A stretch of DNA of 64,000 bases from Calothrix sp. C42_A2020_038 (GTDB lineage: Bacteria; Cyanobacteriota; Cyanobacteriia; Cyanobacteriales; Nostocaceae): NCBI GenBank assembly GCA_015272395.1, contig JACYLQ010000007.1, positions 62,001-126,000 of the forward strand. The letters are read 5' to 3'. This document shows positions 1-7,460 of the stretch, one piece after another; within the stretch, counting starts at the first letter, position 1, and each line of letters opens with the position of its first letter. Both the position numbers and the translations under genes were made by a program. The notes under the pieces were generated by a model, which did no database searches, was not told the DNA's origin, and saw only the letters and a program-made list of their open reading frames with translations.

Positions 1-122
1 TGTTTTTTGCTATTTGTTATAAAGTTCACAGCATGAACGCGGTATTCCGCAAAGTTTTTCAAATTTTAAACTTTTCCTCTTGTTTGCCAATAGAATGTCA
101 CATTTAGTTTAAGGGAGGGTTT

Positions 123-995
123 GTGACTCAATCGGGAAATCGCTGGATAGTTCGGGTCGTACTGGTAATCGCAGTGCTAGCTTTTGTTGGAGTTTCAATG
201 GTTCCCATAATTGCCGCATTTAATGAATCGCGGGGTTCCGGTTCCAGTGCTGCTGATACCAAAGGCAATTTGCCTACTGTAGACCAAAAATCTAAGCTAC
301 AAGACGAAGTACGAGGCTATGAACTAGTCTTACAAAGAGAACCAGAAAATCAAACAGCGCTTAAGGCTTTGTTGCAAGCGCGTTTGCAACTACTTGCCCT
401 CAAGCAAGGAGAAATTAAAGATGTAATTGAACCACTATCCAAGCTGGCCAAGCTTAACCCCGACCAAACCAGATATGCTGTTTTGCTTGCTCAAGCCAAG
501 CAGCAAATGGGAGACAATGAAGGCGCCGCTCAAACTCTACGTACTGTTTTGGAAACAAGACCTGGAGATATGGAAGCTTTACAGGCAATGGTGTCGTTGC
601 AGATGAGCCAGAAACGTCCCGAAGCTGCTATTGGTTTGCTACAAGAAGCTTTAACCAAAGCACCACAAGCCAATAAGATTCAGCCTGGTAGCATTGATAC
701 AATTGCAATCCAGGTGTTAATTGGCAATATCCATGCTTCCCAAAAGCGATACGGAAAAGCTTTTGAAGTTTACGAGCAGGCAATCAAAAGCGACCCCAAA
801 GATTTTCGTCCAATTTGGGCAAAAGCACTTGTTCTTAAAGAGCAAGGCAAAATTGACGAAGCTAGACCTTTGTTTGCTAATGCGACAGCTCTGGCACCTG
901 CACAATACAAAGACGAAATCAATAAAACTGCTACAGAAGCACCATCACCTAAACCTACACCTACTGCAAATCCAACAACTTCGCCCACTCCGTAA
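123..995 (+). CDS. membrane-anchored tetratricopeptide repeat protein
   Basis: 290 aa starting at GTG, with a good ribosome binding site (gggagg) about 5 bases upstream. An N-terminal hydrophobic segment (about residues 8-32) looks like an uncleaved membrane anchor. A region up to about residue 85 is followed by helical repeats of TPR type at about 85-270; the last one (A-F-E-V-Y-E-Q-A-I then P-K-D) is the clearest. The C-terminal 20 residues are a low-complexity Pro/Thr/Ser tail. TPR proteins of this build are protein-protein scaffolds, and several cyanobacterial ones help photosystem assembly, but nothing here fixes a partner. It converges with the downstream Mn exporter gene, about 48 bases apart. 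Family-level call is secure; the role is unknown. Confidence 0.8.
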   Translation: MTQSGNRWIVRVVLVIAVLAFVGVSMVPIIAAFNESRGSGSSAADTKGNLPTVDQKSKLQDEVRGYELVLQREPENQTALKALLQARLQLLALKQGEIKDVIEPLSKLAKLNPDQTRYAVLLAQAKQQMGDNEGAAQTLRTVLETRPGDMEALQAMVSLQMSQKRPEAAIGLLQEALTKAPQANKIQPGSIDTIAIQVLIGNIHASQKRYGKAFEVYEQAIKSDPKDFRPIWAKALVLKEQGKIDEARPLFANATALAPAQYKDEINKTATEAPSPKPTPTANPTTSPTP

Positions 996-1043
996 GATGA
1001 TTTTAGATTTTGGATTAATCCAAAATCTAAAATTGCAAATTCC

Positions 1044-1661
1044 TTAATTCTTTTCAAACACTGCTAAAATTCCAAACAGTATAAATAAACAGCCCCCAAT
1101 AAAAGTAAGTTGGCGTTCGTTGATGCGTCCACAAAGCATTTTGCCGCAGGTAACAGCAATGGCTGCACAAATTGCATGTCCTAAAATGGCGCCGGATGCG
1201 ACACCAAAAGGATTATTATTAATCGCGAGTGAGATTGTCGCCAGTTGAGTCCTATCTCCCCATTCGGCAACAAAAGTCATTAGGAACCCTTCAATCCACA
1301 CAGCCCATATACTTTTTTTACCAAGTTGTGCTTCTGCTTTGATGACTGCCTCTTTTGCTTCTTCGAGTACTTCATCGCAACCTGTTACTGCTGGCATCTT
1401 ATAGGCATCATAAATCAATTTCAAACCAAAACCCAAGAATAATGCGATTTCGGCATGATAGATAAAACTTGCTGGCAATAACGATGCAACTCGTCCCAAC
1501 ACCACAGAAAGTGTCGTCATCGCGGCTAAAGCTGCTGTTACTGCAGTAAATATTAGTCTTCGCGAGTGTTGCATCGCTAAGTACATTGCAATAAAAAATG
1601 TTTTATCACCTAGTTCCGAAACTGTAATTATCGACAAACCCGCAGTAAAAGCTGTTAACAT
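1044..1661 (-). CDS. GDT1/UPF0016 family manganese exporter (Mnx-like)
   Basis: 205 aa, six or so hydrophobic segments. Both signature motifs of the UPF0016 (TMEM165/Gdt1) family are present in one chain: E-L-G-D-K-T near residue 17 and E-W-G-D-R-T near residue 136, separated by a hydrophilic loop. Two-motif cyanobacterial members such as Mnx of Synechocystis export Mn2+ from the cytoplasm and protect against Mn overload, so that role is inferred here. The start ATG has a strong Shine-Dalgarno (AAGGAG) 8 bases upstream. The 5' leader carries a yybP-ykoY manganese riboswitch, which independently supports the substrate assignment. Ca2+ or H+ exchange is the alternative for this family. Confidence 0.88.
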   Translation of the reverse strand: MLTAFTAGLSIITVSELGDKTFFIAMYLAMQHSRRLIFTAVTAALAAMTTLSVVLGRVASLLPASFIYHAEIALFLGFGLKLIYDAYKMPAVTGCDEVLEEAKEAVIKAEAQLGKKSIWAVWIEGFLMTFVAEWGDRTQLATISLAINNNPFGVASGAILGHAICAAIAVTCGKMLCGRINERQLTFIGGCLFILFGILAVFEKN

Positions 1662-1664
1662 TCG

Positions 1665-1768
1665 ATCAAGCTCCTTGTTGTTTCATTGAGGCGTGGAGCT
1701 TGATGAATGGAACAAAGACCTCACCAAGCTCCACACACGTCAATACTGTGTGGACTTAGTGAAGGTCT
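1665..1768 (-). promoter_or_regulatory. translational expression platform of the Mn2+ riboswitch
   Basis: Read on the minus strand, four segments can pair in mutually exclusive ways. (1) AGACCTTCAC (1768-1759) is the 3' side of the aptamer P1 and also complements GTGAGGTCT (1724-1716). (2) GTGGAGCTTGGTGA (1734-1721) complements TCATCAAGCTCCAC (1706-1693) over 14 pairs with one G-U. (3) That second segment also complements the Shine-Dalgarno region GGAGCTTGAT (1674-1665) over 10 pairs. (4) An inner TCCACAC/GTGTGGA hairpin can stack on (1). With aptamer folded, helix (2) forms and the SD is free. Without ligand, helix (1) forms and the SD is masked. The pairings are read directly; the ON-with-Mn logic is inferred. 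Confidence 0.8.
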
Positions 1769-1985
1769 CGCTTGCAAAGCTTTTGATTTCTTACTAGTCA
1801 AATTTAACTTTTCACGTCCAAACTCATCTTACAGACGCAAAAAATTGACTTTCAGTTTATTCTATGCTGTCTGAACCAGGTTTATCACCAGTATGTTGAT
1901 TCAGATATACTGACAGATAGATGTTATTCCATACACTAAATAGGAATCTATACAACTTAGTCAGTAGCTACTCCCCTTCATTGTG
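1758..1985 (-). promoter_or_regulatory. yybP-ykoY (manganese) riboswitch aptamer
   Basis: On the minus strand the leader has GAAGGGGAGTAGC at 1979-1967 and CGAGACCTTCA at 1770-1760. These are the two hallmark conserved segments of the yybP-ykoY class (GGGGAGUAGC loop and CGAGACC). The flanking TGAAGG/CCTTCA pair forms P1. Just inside, TACTGAC (from 1970) pairs with GTCAGTA, and ATTCC with GGAAT, giving an extended arm. The aptamer is longer than many in the class (about 225 nt), with AT-rich internal arms. Its position directly upstream of a GDT1/Mnx exporter fits the known Mn2+ sensing role. Confidence 0.85.
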
Positions 1986-2299
1986 CGAATAATATTATAT
2001 ACGTATTTGTAGTTGCAAGTAAAGTCTTGACTGCATCGAATATTAAAATTATTAGAAAAATTTATGAAATAATTTCTAAAAATTATCATTTTCAACCAGT
2101 TCAATGTATAAAAAAATAACAGTTTCAAGATTTATTCTCCAGCCTCTGTAGTGTAGGGTATTTATGGCAGTAGTTCTTTATTTGTTAAGACATTAGGGAA
2201 ACAGTAGGGTATTTCCAATATTTTTGCCACTCGCTCCCAGTAAAGGAATAATCTTAATGAAGTTTTAAAAATACTTAAGCGATTGGGTAAAATTATTGT

Positions 2300-2791
2300 C
2301 TAACAATTATTTTGTTCACATGCTCCAATACTTACCCAATTACTTGTACCGTTTGCCCAGTGTTCTTTTTTCCATATCGGTGCTTGATGTTTGAGTGTGT
2401 CAATTGCATAACGACATGCATCAAATGCTTCGGAACGATGAGGAGAACCAACAGCAACTAAGACACTTATTTCTCCAATTTCTAAGCGTCCAATGCGATG
2501 ATGAATTACTACACGGTTAATTTCTGACCAACGAGAACGAATATCAGAAGCTATTTGGTAAAAAACTTGTATTGCCATCGGCTCGTATGCTTGATACTCT
2601 AAGCACACAACTGGTTTTCCATCGGTTTGTTTGCGAACTGTACCACTCATCACGACTATCGCTCCATTACCAGGGTCATCAGCTAAGTTATAAATTTCAG
2701 TTAAAGACAGAGGTGCAAAGCTAATTGCAAAACTGTCTTCTGCGTAAGGTTTTTTTGCGGAAGCAAAGGTAGATATTACACCAGTATTCAT
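2300..2791 (-). CDS. moaE: molybdopterin synthase catalytic subunit MoaE
   Basis: 163 aa. Molybdopterin synthase large subunit, which together with thiocarboxylated MoaD converts cyclic pyranopterin monophosphate to molybdopterin in the cytoplasm. Visible signatures are the S-G-T-V-R core strand near residue 50, the H-R-I-G-R-L-E-I-G segment near 98-106 and the catalytic lysine region P-I-W-K-K-E-H-W near residue 140. About 20 extra residues precede the usual MoaE start, and methionines inside this stretch are absent, so the ATG at 2791 is kept. No moaD is adjacent; moaC lies at 57733-58239 in this window. Confidence 0.93.
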   Translation of the reverse strand: MNTGVISTFASAKKPYAEDSFAISFAPLSLTEIYNLADDPGNGAIVVMSGTVRKQTDGKPVVCLEYQAYEPMAIQVFYQIASDIRSRWSEINRVVIHHRIGRLEIGEISVLVAVGSPHRSEAFDACRYAIDTLKHQAPIWKKEHWANGTSNWVSIGACEQNNC

Positions 2792-3668
2792 CTTGCTACA
2801 TCACAGAGAAAGTGCGAAAGTTTTGAACAACAGTTCTATTTTCACTCATAATGTTGTCGTCTGTTGACACTCCGTTAACCTAACCCCCAACCCGCACGCT
2901 GCCGTGTACACACAATTTGCAAGGCAATCGTTGGCAGGGGAGCAGAGGGGTAGGGAAGGTATGATTTACTCAATTTTTTCTGTCGCTTTCTTAAACTCTT
3001 GGCACCTCATAAATGAATCTCCTGATTTTCACCCCCCTTGCCAAGGAGTTGTGTGTACAGCCTAGCTTCCCGATGAAGGAAAGGTGAGTACAATTGCTCT
3101 ATTCAGTTGCATAAGCAAGTCACTGGAGGCATAAAGTTTACCTGCTTGATCTAATAGAAATATTTAAATACATACTACATATGTATTCGTCAAGCAATGC
3201 TCTTTATTTTTTCTGTTTTGCAAACTATTTAAAAAAGTTTAAGTATATACACAAATATACGTAATATTTATATAATTTACGTGGTTATACGTATATTAGA
3301 AAACAAAATCGTCATCCTCCTTAAGGCATATTACTATAGTAAGTGTTACAAAAATGTTTTATGACCCTCTGCCAGGAAATCCGAACCGCATGGACTTGGA
3401 TGATAATTTTGATTAGTTACTGTGTTGTGACAGCAAAAGTGGATCAGGAGGCAAATACTAAAGCACATAAGTACTAACAAAGATTGCTGTGCATAGAAAG
3501 TAAGCTGATTTTAAAAGATAGTGTCTTGCTTGGGCTTGATTAGTCCGAAACGCCGTACAGTTGCGTGATGAAGAGAATTTGATGCGCGTTGTACGGCGCC
3601 TGAATTTGGGCATCTTAAATTGCCTCGACCGAAGACCTGTAATTGCTGTATTTACTAGGGTTATTTTA
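2792..3668. other. intergenic region with one MITE-like inverted repeat
   Basis: No convincing gene in 870 bases. The segment 2905-3059 is bounded by inverted TGTACACACAA arms. From about 3160 to 3310 the DNA is very AT-rich with repeated TACGTATA-type words. The region must hold the promoter of the hybrid kinase gene that follows. A methionine at 3561 could extend that kinase by 36 residues, but those residues do not resemble the GAF family. Confidence 0.5.
2905..3059. repeat. MITE-like element with TGTACACACAA inverted ends
   Basis: The left end TGTACACACAA (2905-2915), followed by a GCAAGG word, is matched in inverted orientation by CCTTGCCAAGGAG then TTGTGTGTACA ending at 3059. This gives about 155 bases with roughly 20-base imperfect terminal inverted repeats and no coding capacity. 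Only one copy was noticed in the window, so mobility is conjecture; it could also be a large stem-loop. Confidence 0.45.
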
Positions 3669-6600
3669 ATGAATTCTTTAGTTTTGGATAAAGATGCAGC
3701 TATGCTCTCGACCCTAAAACAGTACCAAATTCTTGATACGTCACAAGAAGAGGCGTTTGACGATTTGGTGGTGTTGGCTGCACAAATTTGCGACACTCCA
3801 ATTGCGTTAATTAATCTGATTGAGGCAGATCGTCAGTGGTTTAAAGCAAAGGTAGGTTTGAATCTGACAGAGGTTCCCAGCGAAATAGGATTTTGTCCTG
3901 TTTGTATGGAAAAAGGTGATGTTCTAATTATCCCAGATACATTAGAAAATGAAAAATTTGCGACTTCTCCGATTGTAGTTGCTGAACCGTATGTACGATT
4001 TTATGCAGGTGTACCGCTAAAAACGTCGCAAGGTTTTGTAATAGGAACGCTTTGTGTGATTGATACAAAACCCAGAGAAATAACACAAAAGCAGGTTGAA
4101 GGATTACGCTCTTTAGCTCGCTTAGTCATGCGGCAACTGGACGTTCGGAGAAACCTTGCTCAATTAGCACTCATCCAAAGTGACTATAAACAGGCAAAAG
4201 AAGCTTTACATCAGAGTGAGCATATCCTCAGCAGTTTTTTTAACAGCGCTGCGATGATGATGGGGATAGTGGAGGTTCATGACGATGATATTAAGCTAAT
4301 TTCTGCTAACGTTGCAAGCGCAAAATTTTTGAGATTGCCTCATAATGAACTAGAATATCGTTCTGCTAGCGAAATGGGTATCTCAAAAGAGTATATTTAT
4401 AAGTGGATTGGTTATTATCTAGAAGCTGAAAGAATCAAGGCGCCTGTCAGCTTTGAATATGTTCACCAGAGTTCTGGGTATAAAAGAATTTTTAACGTCA
4501 CAGTTACAGCAATTACTAGTTATAGCAACGATATTCATAAGAAATTTGCCTATATTATAGATGACATTACTGAACGTAAGCAAGCAGAAGAAGAACGATT
4601 GCAATTACTTGAGCTTGAACGAAACGCAAGTAATAGAATTAAGAATATATTTGAAAGTATTACAGATGGTTTCTATGCTTTAGATAATGAGTGGTGTTTT
4701 ACTTATTTAAATAAGCAAACTGAACCATTATTGCAGCGAGAACGCGAGGAATTACTCGGAGAAAACATTTGGAAAACTTTCCCTGCTGCTGTTAACTCTC
4801 TATTTTATAAAGAGTTTCATCGTGCTGTTAATGAAAAAATTAGTGTTGCTTTTGAGGAATATTACGAACCTCTAAATACTTGGTTTGCTGTTCATGCTTA
4901 TCCATCTTCAAGTGGCTTATCAGTATATTTTCAAGATATAACAAAACGTAAACAAGCCGAAGACGAATTAAACTGTCAACAGGCTATTATGCGCTCGATG
5001 AATAGCGTGTCTCCACTTGGATATTATGTTGTAAACCAGTACTCTGGTCAAATTTTATTTTTGAATAAGCGCTTCTGCGAAATTTGGGATATTGAACACC
5101 TACAAGCGCAAATCGAATGTCGTGAGTTAAAGAATCAAGATATTATTAATGAATGCCAAAAATTGATTGTAGACATTCCTGCTTTTATTAAAGGTGACCA
5201 ATTAAGACACAACCAAAAGTACTCGGATATCGGCGAAGATGAAATTTTATTGAAAGATGGACGAGTAATTCGTAGAGTGTCAACTCAGTTTCGCCAAGAT
5301 GGCAACTGTTGTGATGGAAGACTATATATATTTGAAGATATTACTGACCGTAAGCGTGCTGAACAGCAAATGCGTGAGCGTTCTGCATTATTAGATATTA
5401 CTTCTGATGCAATTGTTTTGCGCGATTTATCTAACAAAATACTCCTATGGAATAAAAGCGCTGAGAAACTTTATGGTTGGAAAGCAGAAGAAGTTATTGA
5501 ACGCATCCTGGATAACATATTACCCGGCATTAATTCTGGGCAATATCAAGATATCTACCATACAGTTTTAGAAACAGGCTCATGGCAAGGTGAATTAACT
5601 AAACTCACAAAATTTGGGAAAGAAATTATTGTTGAAAGTTGTTGGACACTAGTGCTTGATGAATACTCACAGCCTAAATCTATTTTAACTGTTGATACTG
5701 ATATTACACAAAAAAAACGTCTAGAAGCTCAATTTTTACGCGCGCAGCGAGTTGAGAGTATTGGAACTCTTGCAAGTGGAATTGCCCATGATTTAAATAA
5801 TGTACTCTCACCAATTCTTCTATCGGCACAGATGCTTAAGAATAAGTATGATAGTCAGCGAGACTCACAGATATTATCAATTATTGAAAACAACGCCAAA
5901 CGTGGCGCCGACTTAGTTAAGCAAGTGTTATCGTTCGCGCGGGGAATGGAGGGTGAACGCACGAAAATTCAGCTACAAAACTTAATTCAAGAAATCAAGC
6001 AAATTGTCGAACAAACTTTTCCAAAATCAATTAATTTTTACACTGATATTAAACCGAACCTACAAATCATTAGCGGTGATAATACTCAATTGCATCAAGT
6101 TTTAATCAATTTATGTCTGAATGCTCGTGATGCAATGCCCAACGGTGGTAAATTAACACTCAGTGCCGAAAATATATTTATCGATGAAAGTTTCAAAAGT
6201 ATGCATATTGATGCCAAAGTAGGGCAATATGTTTTGCTAACGCTTACAGATACAGGTGTTGGTATCGACAGCAAAAACTTAGACCGAATATTCGAGCCAT
6301 TTTTTACCACTAAAGAATTCGGTCACGGTACTGGACTAGGATTATCTACCGTTATGGGTATCATTAAAGGTCATGGAGGTTTTGTTAATGTTTCTAGTCG
6401 TTTAGGTAAAGGTACTCAATTCAAAGTTTATTTACCTGCTGTTAGCAGCGAAATTACATTTCAGAAAGAATCTATAGAAATTCCTTATGGAAATAGTGAA
6501 CTAATTTTAGTAGTTGATGATGAGCCTACAATTCGAGAAATAACCAAAACCTCACTGGAAACCTACAACTACCAGGTTATTACCGCAAGTGATGGAATTG

Positions 6601-6857
6601 AAGCTATCGCTCTTTTTGCTCAATACAAAGATAAAATTAAAGCTGCTATCGTTGATATCATGATGCCTAATATGGATGGCTCAACTACTATAAGTACCTT
6701 ACTTCGTATGAACCCGCTATTACCAATTGTCGCTGTCAGTGGGTTAGCGACTAGCGAGCAAGTTAATTTTGATAAAAATGTGCAAATATTTGCTTTTCTT
6801 TCCAAACCTTATACTGCCCAAGAATTATTCAGTACCTTATATAGAGTTTTGACATAA
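3669..6857 (+). CDS. hybrid sensor histidine kinase, GAF-PAS(x4)-HisKA-HATPase-REC
   Basis: 1062 aa from the ATG at 3669; an upstream ATG at 3561 would add 36 atypical residues. Domains in order (from 3669): GAF about 15-165 of the F-C-P-V-C type without bilin cysteine, four PAS/PAC units about 185-690 (repeated I-T-E/D-R-K-Q/R-A-E linkers), HisKA with H707 in G-I-A-H-D-L-N-N-V, HATPase about 810-925 (N-A-R-D-A-M, D-T-G-V-G-I, G-T-G-L-G-L-S boxes), and a C-terminal receiver with acceptor D996 in I-V-D-I-M-M-P. No membrane segment, so it senses a cytoplasmic signal and autophosphorylates, passing phosphate to its own receiver. The kinase-receiver half closely resembles that of the gene at 10998, pointing to duplication. 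Ligand unknown. Confidence 0.9.
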   Translation: MNSLVLDKDAAMLSTLKQYQILDTSQEEAFDDLVVLAAQICDTPIALINLIEADRQWFKAKVGLNLTEVPSEIGFCPVCMEKGDVLIIPDTLENEKFATSPIVVAEPYVRFYAGVPLKTSQGFVIGTLCVIDTKPREITQKQVEGLRSLARLVMRQLDVRRNLAQLALIQSDYKQAKEALHQSEHILSSFFNSAAMMMGIVEVHDDDIKLISANVASAKFLRLPHNELEYRSASEMGISKEYIYKWIGYYLEAERIKAPVSFEYVHQSSGYKRIFNVTVTAITSYSNDIHKKFAYIIDDITERKQAEEERLQLLELERNASNRIKNIFESITDGFYALDNEWCFTYLNKQTEPLLQREREELLGENIWKTFPAAVNSLFYKEFHRAVNEKISVAFEEYYEPLNTWFAVHAYPSSSGLSVYFQDITKRKQAEDELNCQQAIMRSMNSVSPLGYYVVNQYSGQILFLNKRFCEIWDIEHLQAQIECRELKNQDIINECQKLIVDIPAFIKGDQLRHNQKYSDIGEDEILLKDGRVIRRVSTQFRQDGNCCDGRLYIFEDITDRKRAEQQMRERSALLDITSDAIVLRDLSNKILLWNKSAEKLYGWKAEEVIERILDNILPGINSGQYQDIYHTVLETGSWQGELTKLTKFGKEIIVESCWTLVLDEYSQPKSILTVDTDITQKKRLEAQFLRAQRVESIGTLASGIAHDLNNVLSPILLSAQMLKNKYDSQRDSQILSIIENNAKRGADLVKQVLSFARGMEGERTKIQLQNLIQEIKQIVEQTFPKSINFYTDIKPNLQIISGDNTQLHQVLINLCLNARDAMPNGGKLTLSAENIFIDESFKSMHIDAKVGQYVLLTLTDTGVGIDSKNLDRIFEPFFTTKEFGHGTGLGLSTVMGIIKGHGGFVNVSSRLGKGTQFKVYLPAVSSEITFQKESIEIPYGNSELILVVDDEPTIREITKTSLETYNYQVITASDGIEAIALFAQYKDKIKAAIVDIMMPNMDGSTTISTLLRMNPLLPIVAVSGLATSEQVNFDKNVQIFAFLSKPYTAQELFSTLYRVLT

Positions 6858-7460
6858 AACATAAATAGTGTTTCAACAACGCTAGCAAACATATTCCCGA
6901 CTTCTTAGGAACTGCCAAAAAATTAATTCTCCCGGAATGTGGGGTGGACATCCATACCTGCCCTGAAAGTCGGACGAGCGAGGACACCCATCCCACAAGA
7001 AATTTTGGGTATTTATTTAATTGGAAGTCCCTTACAGAATTTGGGAATATAGCGGAAATCTATAATAAACAAGCACAGATTTTGAGGTATATTAAGTAAT
7101 AGTATGGTTTGATTGTGATTTATATTACCGAAAAATTGAAACAGATTAACTCGCTAACTTTTATAAAAAAAATATATTTTTATAAAATATATAAAGTTAC
7201 GTAGAGTTTAAGAAAAGCTAGTTACTGTGAAATACTTAATCTAACTAAATCAGATGATGATATAATTTCTAACATATATATTTATTGACTAATTATTTAT
7301 TATTATACTTATAGCAAATTGCATGTTGATGGTATACATGTAAAGACTTTACATGTAACGTCTCTACATAATTTTAGATATTACCTGTGTACCTCATGTA
7401 CTTAAAATTTGTTGTATCTTAATTATAAAAGAATCGCAATAATAAAATAATTTTTTACAA
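6858..7460. other. AT-rich intergenic region with hairpin repeats
   Basis: No gene in 600 bases. The first 150 bases hold repeat-derived hairpins: CCCGACTTC near 6897 is answered by GAAAGTCGG near 6965, around a GTGGGGTGGACATCC word related to hairpins at 32271 and 52240. The remainder is very AT-rich and carries TTTACATGTAAAG and ACATGTAACGTCTCTACAT words. The promoter of the downstream sensor kinase is presumably in the last 150 bases. Confidence 0.5.

Noticed and set aside
3561-3668. Upstream ATG extending the GAF-PAS hybrid kinase by 36 residues
   Set aside because: The residues do not match the GAF N-terminus, and the ATG at 3669 gives the usual beginning (L-D-K-D-A-A-M-L); neither start has a strong ribosome site.
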